A DNA stretch of 33,555 bases from Companilactobacillus halodurans (lineage in GTDB: Bacteria > Bacillota > Bacilli > Lactobacillales > Lactobacillaceae). The DNA lies in assembly GCF_009600985.1 (NCBI RefSeq), contig NZ_VDFP01000025.1:1-33555 (forward strand), given 5' to 3'. Made by a program: the position numbers and the translations under genes. The notes beneath the pieces were generated by a model. That model did no database searches and was not told where the DNA came from. It saw only the letters and a list, made by a program, of their open reading frames with translations. Shown piece by piece: positions 16,561 to 23,472 of the stretch; position 1 is the first letter of the stretch; the number at the start of each line of letters is the position of its first letter.

Positions 16561-16842
16561 ATGTATAAAATTTTAATCATGCTCCATGACGGTGACGACT
16601 ATATCCGAATGAACAAGGTTTACATTGAAAGCATGCCAGTCGCAGGACAATATATTATCCATTCAGATGGATTGCCATATTATGTTGAAGAAGTAACAAC
16701 CTTCGTCGGGTACGTTAGCAGCAAAGGAGCAATCGCTATCGTGGTTGTTCACCAAGCCGATAAAGATGCCGAAGTTAATAAATTATATGGTGTTGATATT
16801 GCCAGAGATCTTGATGATCCTGAATATAATAAAAAATCTTAA
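16561..16842 (+). CDS. Small conserved-looking protein of unknown function
   Basis: I do not recognise this 93-residue protein. It is soluble, begins MYKILIMLHDGDDYIRMNK and ends in an acidic tail with lysines. The predicted pattern is a beta strand, a loop and a second sheet region (GAIAIVVVHQA). I choose ATG 16561 because AAAAGGG lies ten bases upstream; a GTG at 16552 would add three residues but has no spacing for a ribosome site. A strong terminator follows directly. It is divergent from proB. Confidence 0.7.
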   Translation: MYKILIMLHDGDDYIRMNKVYIESMPVAGQYIIHSDGLPYYVEEVTTFVGYVSSKGAIAIVVVHQADKDAEVNKLYGVDIARDLDDPEYNKKS

Positions 16843-16891
16843 AAAGTACGAGTTAAAGGGGTTTGCTCTACCTTTAGCTCGTACTATTTTT
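16841..16891 (+). terminator. Terminator after the gene at 16561
   Basis: AGTACGAGTTAAAGG (16845-16859) pairs with CCTTTAGCTCGTACT (16871-16885) with a single G-U pair. An A tract comes before and ATTTTTATT after. Confidence 0.88.
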
Positions 16892-16913
16892 ATTATATTA
16901 TTTAATATATTTT

Positions 16914-16932
16914 ATGTTTAAACATGTTTAAA
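16914..16932. promoter_or_regulatory. Perfect palindrome, possible operator
   Basis: TTTAAACATGTTTAAA (16917-16932) is a perfect 16-bp palindrome. It is also two direct copies of ATGTTTAAA ten bases apart, one helical turn. It lies in the 713-base gap between 16842 and 17556. It could be a protein binding site for a downstream transcript. No regulator is identified. Confidence 0.4.
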
Positions 16933-16974
16933 ACGCACTTCAGAAACAGTAAATAATTTTTAATAGATATGGTG

Positions 16975-17071
16975 TCAAAATAAGCCCCTAAACATTTATT
17001 ATGAGGGTCGTAGGAAGTTTTGCTGGGGACAAAACAAACCAAGATGATTTGGCTCGTTTTGCCCCTTTTTT
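16975..17071 (+). ncRNA. Candidate small RNA ending in a strong terminator
   Basis: A nested hairpin ends in six T residues (17066-17071). It pairs GGGG (17025-17028) with CCCC (17062-17065), AAAAC (17031-17035) with GTTTT (17056-17060), and CCAA (17039-17042) with TTGG (17049-17052). No gene lies between the previous terminator (16891) and this one, so a separate short transcript is plausible. The 5' end is a guess, because no convincing promoter is visible. It could instead be a backup terminator for the gene at 16561. Confidence 0.35.
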
Positions 17072-17074
17072 ACC

Positions 17075-17150
17075 AAAAAAAAATAAAGGCCTACCACTAG
17101 CCTTTATTTTGCGAGAAATTGAAGCCAAAGCCTACCACTAACTTTGACTT
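17075..17150. repeat. Twin hairpins with identical 11-base loop region
   Basis: Hairpin 1 pairs AAAATAAAGGC (17080-17090) with GCCTTTATTTT (17100-17110). Hairpin 2 pairs AAG-C-CAAAG (17122-17130) with CTTTG-A-CTT (17142-17150). Both display GCCTACCACTA (17089-17099 and 17130-17140). On the minus strand hairpin 1 is followed by nine T residues (17083-17075), a good terminator, so a minus-strand transcript entering from the right would end here. Confidence 0.5.
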
Positions 17151-17463
17151 TAAGCAGTTGAGAAGGAGTACTACTTTTCAAAAAGGATAACAATGAAATA
17201 TTGTTAGGTATATACATCTCGCTTATATAACCAAATTAATTATAAAGCGGATATTAAAACTTTTCTACAATTAGTGGGAAATAATTTGATTAAAATAGCA
17301 AAATATTAAAACAACTGGCTCCGATAATACACTATCTTGTTCAATCTGTTGATAAACGTGACATGTAGTGGTCAAACTGTCATAATTTATTTAATGGCTT
17401 AATACATATTCTATATTTGATTTCCAGAAAAATATAATTATTTTATATAAAGTTGGAAGTAGC

Positions 17464-17494
17464 TTGTTACTAAAAGAGAACATAATAGTAACAA
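17464..17494. promoter_or_regulatory. Inverted repeat upstream of the gene at 17556
   Basis: TTGTTACTA (17464-17472) and TAGTAACAA (17486-17494) form a perfect 9-bp inverted repeat with a 13-base spacer, about 60 bases before the start codon. It could be an operator or an mRNA hairpin. The rest of 17151-17555 holds weaker inverted repeats, such as TAACAAT with ATTGTTA near 17190-17210, and no ORF. Confidence 0.45.
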
Positions 17495-17555
17495 TGATTA
17501 AGAAAAGAGTATTACAAGTTGGCTTTCAAATTTCAAAAAGAAGGGTGGTAACATT

Positions 17556-17831
17556 TTGAAACAAGTACATGTCTCAAACGCTGAACGCGATAATTTTGTC
17601 CGTTCCCTTGAGGAGTCTGTTGGATCCTTCAATTTGGGTTCTGAGCGGTCTTTAATCAACCTAGTATTTAAACATATTAAATTACTCGAATATAATGATG
17701 GTTTAGAAAATGAATTGATTAGTTTTCGACGCGATTTACTCGAATATGATATTGAAACTGGTCATCGTCACAATCGAGACGTTGAAGAACTGCTATTTAA
17801 AATCAAGAATAGAAATTTACCCTATATTTAA
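17556..17831 (+). CDS. Small helical protein of unknown function
   Basis: I do not recognise this 91-residue protein. It starts at a TTG codon with AAGGGTGG eight bases upstream. It is highly charged and predicted mostly alpha-helical, with many leucines in a coiled-coil-like pattern (LIKLLE-type runs such as FKHIKLLEYNDGLENEL). No membrane segment or catalytic motif is seen. A strong terminator follows at once, so the gene stands alone. The long AT-rich leader of more than 400 bases is unusual for so short a gene. Confidence 0.7.
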   Translation: MKQVHVSNAERDNFVRSLEESVGSFNLGSERSLINLVFKHIKLLEYNDGLENELISFRRDLLEYDIETGHRHNRDVEELLFKIKNRNLPYI

Positions 17832-17866
17832 TAATGCTGGAGCAATAAATCCAGCATTATTTTTTT
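17830..17866 (+). terminator. Terminator after the gene at 17556
   Basis: AATAATGCTGGA (17830-17841) pairs perfectly with TCCAGCATTATT (17850-17861), and the 3' arm runs into seven T residues. Confidence 0.9.
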
Positions 17867-17896
17867 GCCATGATATCATAACTTTGAGGTGAAATT

Positions 17897-18649
17897 ATGG
17901 TAAAAATCAAACAACGCTTGATTCAAGACGTTCCCATTTTGGAAGTAGTTAAGGAAAAATTTGAGAACGACGCCTTACCTTTAGTAGTGTTTTATCATGG
18001 CTGGCGCTCCAGTAAAGAACTTGTGCTGACCCAAGCCCGGAAATTGGCCGAAAAAAATATCCGCGTCATTTTGCCAGATGCAATCAATCATGGTCAAAGA
18101 CATGCGGATATTTCATCGATTCCCTCATTCACTTTTTGGAACAGTATCCAAGGGAATCTTGCTGAATTTTCATTGTTACGAAATTTTTATAGCCAACGCG
18201 GCTTAATAAAAGATAAAAAAATTGGCGTCGGTGGTTATTCAATGGGTGCAATGACGACTGGGGCTTTATTAACGCAACACCCTGAAATCACTGCAGCGAC
18301 CATCATTATGGGTACGCCTAATCTTGAAGCCTATGCAAAGTTGGTTCGAGAAGATGCTAAGCGTCGCAATCTTTATATTCCTGAAGATTTGCAATATCTA
18401 ACTAGTTGGATTGACCATTTTGACTTGAACCAGCATCCCGAAAAACTAGCCAATCGACCAGTCTTATTTTGGCATGGGACAGAAGATAAGAGGATTCCTT
18501 ACCAACAGTCGTGTGATTTCTTTAATCGAGTTCACGCACAACCATTTGCTCAACAAGTGGCCTTCATCACTGGGTACAAAGCTGGACACTTGGTTGAAAT
18601 CAGATTGATGGATAAAATCGCCAACTTTTTCGAATATTATTTGGAATGA
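17897..18649 (+). CDS. Alpha/beta hydrolase (YitV-like esterase)
   Basis: This is a cytoplasmic serine hydrolase of 250 residues. The nucleophile is Ser115 in GGYSMGAM. Likely partners are Asp197 in WHGTEDKRIP and His231 in YKAGHLVE. The oxyanion motif region is VVFYHGWRSS. It resembles the B. subtilis YitV type of small esterases. The physiological substrate is unknown. The start has GAGGTGA upstream. Its last 13 bases overlap the convergent MFS gene, and no terminator separates them. Confidence 0.82.
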   Translation: MVKIKQRLIQDVPILEVVKEKFENDALPLVVFYHGWRSSKELVLTQARKLAEKNIRVILPDAINHGQRHADISSIPSFTFWNSIQGNLAEFSLLRNFYSQRGLIKDKKIGVGGYSMGAMTTGALLTQHPEITAATIIMGTPNLEAYAKLVREDAKRRNLYIPEDLQYLTSWIDHFDLNQHPEKLANRPVLFWHGTEDKRIPYQQSCDFFNRVHAQPFAQQVAFITGYKAGHLVEIRLMDKIANFFEYYLE

Positions 18650-20022
18650 TTATTTTGGATTGATCTGAACAAGACGATCCAAGAAATCAAAGCGATGATG
18701 ACTAGGATGATGAGGGCATTACGACTTCCAATAGCTGTAGAAACTGCGGTACTCAAACTAGCATTATCTTGGCTCAAAGAAATAATTGCAGCAACGACTG
18801 AGGTACCAACGGCGCCGGCAAATTGTTGGAGCGTGTTGAAGATAGCATTGCCATCTGCTTGAGTTTTGTTGGATAGATACTTGAGTCCATCGGTCATGAT
18901 ATTTCCGTAAGAAACACCCATCCCGAACATATAAATGATGTAAATAAAAATAATCAAAGTGTTATTCAAGTGCAAACTGAAGATAGTAAAGAGAATCAAT
19001 GAAATTGTGGCTAGAGTAATTCCTGAAAGAATCGGAATTCTAGCACCGACTTCATCCAAAATCTTTCCACCTAATGGAGCTAAGATATCTCCAACTAAAC
19101 TAGCTGGTAAAACAGCTAAACCAGCAACTGTGGCGTTGTCGTGATTAACTAGTTGAATGTAGTTAGGCAAGATAAATGATAGACCTAGTGAAAGAATTTG
19201 AATCATGAAGAAACTAGCTACGTGACCTCTAAAGAGATGACCTTTTAAGATGTTGAGATTCAACAAGGGATTATCAACTTTTTTAGAACGAACGACAAAG
19301 CCGACTAAACCAAGAATCCCAATGATAAATGAGGCAACAACGAGTAAGGACATTTGACTCATGTTACTGAAACCAACGATTAGGCCACCAAAGGTCAAAA
19401 TCAAAGTGCATAAACTAAGCAAGTCAAATTTAACTTTTTGAATTTGGCTTTTTTGATGGATATTTTTAACCCCTAGAATAAAGGAAATGATGAGGATTGG
19501 TAAAAGAATGACGAAAATATAACGCCAACCTAAAGAATTAACGACTAATCCACCAAAGGTTGGTCCAATAGCGGGGGCAATCGCAGTAATGAGAGTTCCT
19601 AACCCCATCATTAGGCCAATTTTACTTTCAGGAACGTTCTCTAAAATGATGTTGAACATCAAAGGCAAAGCAATTCCAGTTCCTAATCCTTGGATAACTC
19701 GACCCAAAAGTAAGAGTGGAAAAATCGGAGCAATCGCATCAAGAGCGACACCCAAGATAAAGAGTAAGTTAGCAACAATAAAGAGTGCCTTAGTTTTAAA
19801 ATTCTTTTTTAGAAATGATGATAGTGGAATGACGATGGCAACCACTAGCAAATAAATTGTTGTCATCCATTGAACAGTCGAAGTTTTAATACTGAATTCC
19901 CTCATCAAAGTAGGGAAAGCAATATTCATTGAGGTTTCGACGATGACCCCGCAAAATGACATTAGACCCGCAGCAAGAACTGCTAACAGGACATTTAATG
20001 GTATTTTTTCTGCTTGTTTCAT
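18637..20022 (-). CDS. MFS multidrug efflux transporter, DHA2 (EmrB/QacA) family
   Basis: This is a 461-residue proton-coupled exporter with about 14 membrane segments. The N-terminal segment ends in the family pattern MNIAFPTLMREF, followed by VQWMTTIYLLVVAIVIP. The later LGRVIQGLGTGIALPLMFN is the antiporter-type motif. The start has GGGAGGA in the end of the upstream marR gene, with only three bases between the stop and the start. Control by the adjacent MarR regulator is likely. The substrates cannot be predicted. Confidence 0.88.
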   Translation of the reverse strand: MKQAEKIPLNVLLAVLAAGLMSFCGVIVETSMNIAFPTLMREFSIKTSTVQWMTTIYLLVVAIVIPLSSFLKKNFKTKALFIVANLLFILGVALDAIAPIFPLLLLGRVIQGLGTGIALPLMFNIILENVPESKIGLMMGLGTLITAIAPAIGPTFGGLVVNSLGWRYIFVILLPILIISFILGVKNIHQKSQIQKVKFDLLSLCTLILTFGGLIVGFSNMSQMSLLVVASFIIGILGLVGFVVRSKKVDNPLLNLNILKGHLFRGHVASFFMIQILSLGLSFILPNYIQLVNHDNATVAGLAVLPASLVGDILAPLGGKILDEVGARIPILSGITLATISLILFTIFSLHLNNTLIIFIYIIYMFGMGVSYGNIMTDGLKYLSNKTQADGNAIFNTLQQFAGAVGTSVVAAIISLSQDNASLSTAVSTAIGSRNALIILVIIALISWIVLFRSIQNNHSK

Positions 20023-20025
20023 AAA

Positions 20026-20451
20026 TTAATGTTCCTCCCGATCACTGTAAAACTTTAATATTTTCTCAAAAGTACTAATTTCAGCGTTGGAGAAATTTGC
20101 TTCTAAAATTTCTTGTTGATGCTTCATATAGGCGTTAATCTGTTTTTCCAGTTTATGTGCTTTTTGAGTAAGAAAGACTGATTTTTGGCGAGCATCTTTA
20201 GTAGATGACTGGCGATAAATCAAATCTTTTTTTTCCATTCTTTGCAACAAAACTGTCACAGTTGAACGCTGAAGAAAAAATTCTTTTTCAATATCACGTT
20301 GAAACATTTCTATATCGCTATTACGACTTATGAAGTCGATGATAGACGCTTGCATCCAAGTCATGTCATGGGCTTTCGAAAAATCATCGAAGCGGATTAT
20401 CATATGATTGGACGCTATTTTAAGTAAAGTATTGGTGTATTTTTTGGACAT
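20026..20451 (-). CDS. MarR-family transcriptional regulator
   Basis: This is a winged-helix regulator of 141 residues. The DNA-binding region lies around MFQRDIEKEFFLQRSTVTVLL, followed by a wing with KKDLIYRQSSTKDARQKS, as in MarR proteins. It is first in a two-gene operon with the efflux transporter. A palindrome just upstream of its start suggests autoregulation. Ligand-induced release leading to efflux expression is the usual mechanism in this family and is an inference here. Confidence 0.88.
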   Translation of the reverse strand: MSKKYTNTLLKIASNHMIIRFDDFSKAHDMTWMQASIIDFISRNSDIEMFQRDIEKEFFLQRSTVTVLLQRMEKKDLIYRQSSTKDARQKSVFLTQKAHKLEKQINAYMKHQQEILEANFSNAEISTFEKILKFYSDREEH

Positions 20452-20477
20452 TTGATCAAATCTCCTTGTGGATAAAA

Positions 20478-20500
20478 CGTTAGTTAGCTAACGATTTATA
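20478..20500 (-). promoter_or_regulatory. MarR operator and -10 region
   Basis: CGTTAGTTAGCTAACG (20478-20493) has 6-bp perfect arms, CGTTAG and CTAACG. A -10-like TATAAA lies at 20500-20495 on the minus strand, directly beside it. The distance to the marR start codon (20451) is 27 bases. This is the expected place for a regulator controlling its own marR-MFS operon. Confidence 0.6.
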
Positions 20501-20529
20501 TGGTACAACGATATTTTGAGGTTTGCAAG

Positions 20530-20690
20530 GGGATAAAAAATGCCAATCAATTGTGTGTTGTTTTTGATTGCACTTATTGGCTGGTTGGGGTTTTTTGTTA
20601 TTTTTTGGATAGCTAGTGAGGATTGATTGTGGGGGAATACCTTTTGATTTTTTTATAGTGGGGGTATTTTGGGCGCTTTGATGTTTTATA
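20530..20690. other. Non-coding gap, mostly low complexity
   Basis: There is no ORF here. An imperfect pairing of GCCAATC with GATT and ATTGGC, next to an A tract on one side and GGGGTTTTTT on the other (about 20535-20600), may be a weak terminator for the minus-strand ligase remnant. The rest is T/G-rich without clear structure. Confidence 0.3.
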
Positions 20691-20694
20691 GTGG

Positions 20695-20826
20695 AAACGA
20701 GTTACGCAAGCCAGATTCCTGTGCTTTTCCTGACTTCCCAAACTGTCTGCTTCGCAGCCAATTCGTGAAGTAATGCAAATGCTCGGAATCTAAGCGGGCT
20801 TGCTCCACTCTCTGATTTTACTCTCT
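20695..20826 (-). repeat. 3'-end hairpin repeat, copy 3
   Basis: Read on the minus strand it begins TAGAGAGT, whose TAG is the stop of the ligase gene. AGAGAGT recurs six bases later as the start of GAGAGTGGAGCAAGCC. The closing stem is GAGT with ACTC, GCAAGCC (20803-20797) with GGCTTGC (20712-20706), the bulge CGCTT, then AGATTCC with GGAATCT. An inner CTGC-GAA-GCAG tip is present. It ends GTAACTCGTTTCCACTATA, as in copy 2. Confidence 0.8.
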
Positions 20827-22299
20827 AGATTATTTTAAATTCCAATCCTTTTAATTTCCATCTCAATATTCTTCCATTAGTGGCTTTAGGCATTTTCTTA
20901 ATTAACCGAAATTCCACTGGTACTTGGTAATTCAACAAATTATGTTGTCCGAATTCTTTTAGATTGCCACTGGTTAGGCGATATTGGTCTTTTAAACTTA
21001 GGTAGGCTACGGGGGCCATTTTGTTGTCTGCTCCAATTTTGCCTACGATGCAGATGTCTTCGATGCCGTTGACGCTGCGGTAGATGTTTTCGATTTCTTC
21101 GGGATAGAGAATCTTGTCGTCGGTGTAAATCAAATCGTCAGCTCTGCCTTTGAGGTAAAGAAAGTTGTCGTCATCTAGGTAACCGACGTCGCCGGTTTTG
21201 AAGTAGCCGTCATTGGTAAAGCGTGATTGGTATAAGGCTTTATTATTGAGATAACCGACTGCAACGCTGGGGGACTTTACTTCGATGTCGCCGATATTAT
21301 CTTGGTTGATGTCGGTGATGCGGATTTGATCTGTAAAGTAAGGTTGGCCGCAGGAGCCGGCTTTTATTTCAGCGTCATTATAGTTTAAAGCGGTAATCGA
21401 GGCTGTCGTTTCAGTCATGCCATACGTCTGCAGAACTGGGATGTCAAGCATGTTGCAGCGCATAAGGGTCCAATTGTCAGCCACGCCGTTACCGACAAAG
21501 ACGCAACGAAAGTATTCATTGTAGTGCTTTCCCTTAGGCAAAGTGTTGAGAGCTTGTCTCAATAAAGTCGGCGTAAAAGAAACAATCGTGGCACGCTCAT
21601 TTATTAGCACTTTATTGATGAGGTCGAAATAAAACATTCAATCAAGTTGACCCCAATGCCGTAAATCAATGACCGCATGATGACTGAATAGGCGGGGACG
21701 TTGAAGATAGGCAGGGCCAAAACCCAAGTATCTTGTTTGGTAATGCCTAAGTTCAAGGCAGTCCCCATGGCTGATTCAAAGAAATTGCGATACGTCAACA
21801 TGACCCCAGTGTCAAAGGAAGCCGCATTTGGGGTATAGAAGATAGCAACAATTTTATTTTCGTTAAAATCTTGAATCGGACGGTAATTAGGATTTTTTTT
21901 GAGACTGAGAACTTCTGAGACAAAAGTCTTATCCCAGTCGATTTGATCAAGGTATGTGGTATCGGCTGAATCACTGACCAGAATCGTTTTAGGACAACAA
22001 TCTTTGATGTGGTCTTCCAAGGTTTTCAAAGATAATTGCGTATCAAGTAGAATCGTCTGCGCTCCGAGCTGTTGAAGTGCTAAAATGGCAACGTAACCAT
22101 TAAAGCAATTGTCGGTAAATAAAGCGATGGGATCATTTTCACTAATGCCACAACTCGACAATTTGCTAGCGAACAATTGGACCGTGGTGTTGAGTTCACT
22201 GAAGGTGAAATCAGCATGTTCCAAGATTAAAGCAATTTTGTCAGGATCAAGTTTAGCGCGTTTGACTAACCAGTTTTCCAAAATGTGGCCTCTTTTCAT
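20825..22299 (-). pseudogene. MenE-like acyl-CoA ligase, frameshifted and with lost active-site residues
   Basis: Two overlapping minus-strand frames (22299-21604 and 21637-20825) together make one AMP-forming ligase of about 490 residues. The likely start is TTG 22281, giving an ENWLVKRAKLDPD N-terminus after an AAGAGG site. Adding one T to the T4 run at 21634-21631 rejoins the frames as IECFYFDLINK. The phosphate-loop motif expected as TSGTTGxPKG reads TPNAASFDTG (21834-21805). The catalytic lysine near the C-terminus (GK..R) is Arg, codon AGA at 20872-20870. The A5 motif YGMTE and the TGD region are intact. OSB-CoA ligase (MenE) is the closest family by style. It is probably inactive as an adenylate-forming enzyme. 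Confidence 0.75.
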
Positions 22300-22393
22300 T
22301 GGAAGATTTGATGCGAGTGAGGTGCTTTAACTTGATTGTAAAACAATTAAACAATAAAATTTAACTAATTATTGAAAAAAATTGAGGTACAAA

Positions 22394-22762
22394 ATGAGTT
22401 TATTAGACGATTTAGGGATTGAAGTTGTCGAACGTGGTCGGCATAAAGTAGTTTTAAAAATGGAATTGACCCAAGAACACTTGGATCAAGAAGAAAATAA
22501 AGCCGGAAGCATCAACGCCGTTTTGTCAGAAACAGCGGCCAGCATCGGCGCCAATTTGAATGTTGACGAAAACGACACCGCGGCCATCATGCGGGTTTCT
22601 TTGCACAGTCTCAATAAATTGCGTTTGGGAACATTGATTGTTGGAGCAATTTCGGTGAGAAATGGCAATAATATTCAGACCTGGCAAGCAACGACCCATT
22701 TTGATAAGAGTGCGATTGAAAATTGCTTAAGTACCATAACATTAAAAAAAATCCAGATCTAA
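22394..22762 (+). CDS. Hotdog-fold thioesterase, PaaI/DHNA-CoA hydrolase type
   Basis: This is a 122-residue acyl-CoA thioesterase-like protein. The central helix reads SINAVLSETAASIGAN, with Glu46 as the likely catalytic carboxylate. The usual HGG that precedes it is KAG here (36-38), so the conserved histidine is missing. I choose ATG 22394, with GAGG seven bases upstream, over a TTG at 22382. It is divergent from the MenE-like ligase remnant, and ligase-thioesterase pairs are common in menaquinone or aromatic acyl-CoA pathways. The substrate is unknown. It overlaps the convergent DUF308 gene by 4 bp. Confidence 0.75.
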   Translation: MSLLDDLGIEVVERGRHKVVLKMELTQEHLDQEENKAGSINAVLSETAASIGANLNVDENDTAAIMRVSLHSLNKLRLGTLIVGAISVRNGNNIQTWQATTHFDKSAIENCLSTITLKKIQI

Positions 22763-23280
22763 TCACGATAGATTCTGGAATTAATAATTTCGAAGAAAGC
22801 TAGAAGAATCAAGCCTACTCCGAATAGTTGATAAATAAAAATAATCGTTTTTGAAGGGTTCAAGATAAAGACAATACCTGCTGCCACTAAAAGGGCTGAA
22901 TAGAAATAATCGAGGTAGGGCTTTATTTTGACCCTTTTTGTCATCTCGTGAGAATCACGAAACTGGTTGATGCCGTTGACCAACAAGATGATACCCAAAA
23001 CAGGAGGCACCAAAGCAATTAAAAATTTGGCAAATAACAAGACACCTAATGCTAAAAATAATGCACCGATGCCTAAAGCGATTGCTATATTATTTTCCCC
23101 AGTTAATTTCCGAATGCTGAATCCATCGATAATCGAAAGGATTCCGTAGATAGCAATGTAACTTGAGACAATGTAAATGATGATATCAAAACTCTTAATA
23201 GGTGCAACGACAATTAAAATTCCCGCCACCAATAAAAAGATAAACCGTAGCCAACGATAGAGTTGGAATTGTTTAACCAT
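22759..23280 (-). CDS. DUF308 / HdeD-like membrane protein
   Basis: This is a 173-residue protein with about six membrane segments in the paired pattern of DUF308 proteins (AGILIVVAPIKSFDIIIYIVS, then GVLLFAKFLIALVPPVLGII, then AAGIVFILNPSKTIIFIY). E. coli HdeD of this family is linked to acid resistance. A function here is not established. AGGGGGC precedes the start. It appears monocistronic and is divergent from pox. Confidence 0.78.
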   Translation of the reverse strand: MVKQFQLYRWLRFIFLLVAGILIVVAPIKSFDIIIYIVSSYIAIYGILSIIDGFSIRKLTGENNIAIALGIGALFLALGVLLFAKFLIALVPPVLGIILLVNGINQFRDSHEMTKRVKIKPYLDYFYSALLVAAGIVFILNPSKTIIFIYQLFGVGLILLAFFEIINSRIYRD

Positions 23281-23405
23281 GGTAGGCCCCCTGAATAACT
23301 TCTAAACATATCATAACAGAAAAGTTCCAAAATGGATTTTTACTTTCAAATGTACTTCACAAACTGGTTTATCAAGATATAAGCAAACTACTGTTGTAAA
23401 CGTGA

Positions 23406-23447
23406 GCAAAACGCTTTCATTGTGAAGCCATTGTGGTATTTTATAGG
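23406..23447 (+). promoter_or_regulatory. Pyruvate oxidase promoter with cre site
   Basis: GCAAAACGCTTTCA at 23406-23419 (reverse TGAAAGCGTTTTGC) matches 12 of 14 cre positions. A possible promoter overlaps it: TTGTGA (23420-23425), 16 bases, then TATAGG (23442-23447). CcpA control of pyruvate oxidase is known in Lactiplantibacillus plantarum. The promoter boxes are weak. Confidence 0.5.
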
Positions 23448-23472
23448 TAACTGATACTAGGAGGGACTAATT

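Noticed and set aside
17001..17141. A 46-codon open frame (ATG 17001 to TAA 17141) across the twin hairpins
   Set aside because: It has no ribosome binding site and contains a strong terminator and A9 tract in its middle. It is more likely chance.
17536..17555. AGGGTGGTAAC before the gene at 17556 resembling the T-box antiterminator sequence
   Set aside because: There is no Stem I, specifier loop or terminator pairing with it in the leader, and it is placed as a normal ribosome binding site.
18637..18649. Overlap of the hydrolase and MFS gene ends as a possible gene fusion or error
   Set aside because: It is a 13-bp convergent overlap with both proteins full length, which is common in compact genomes.
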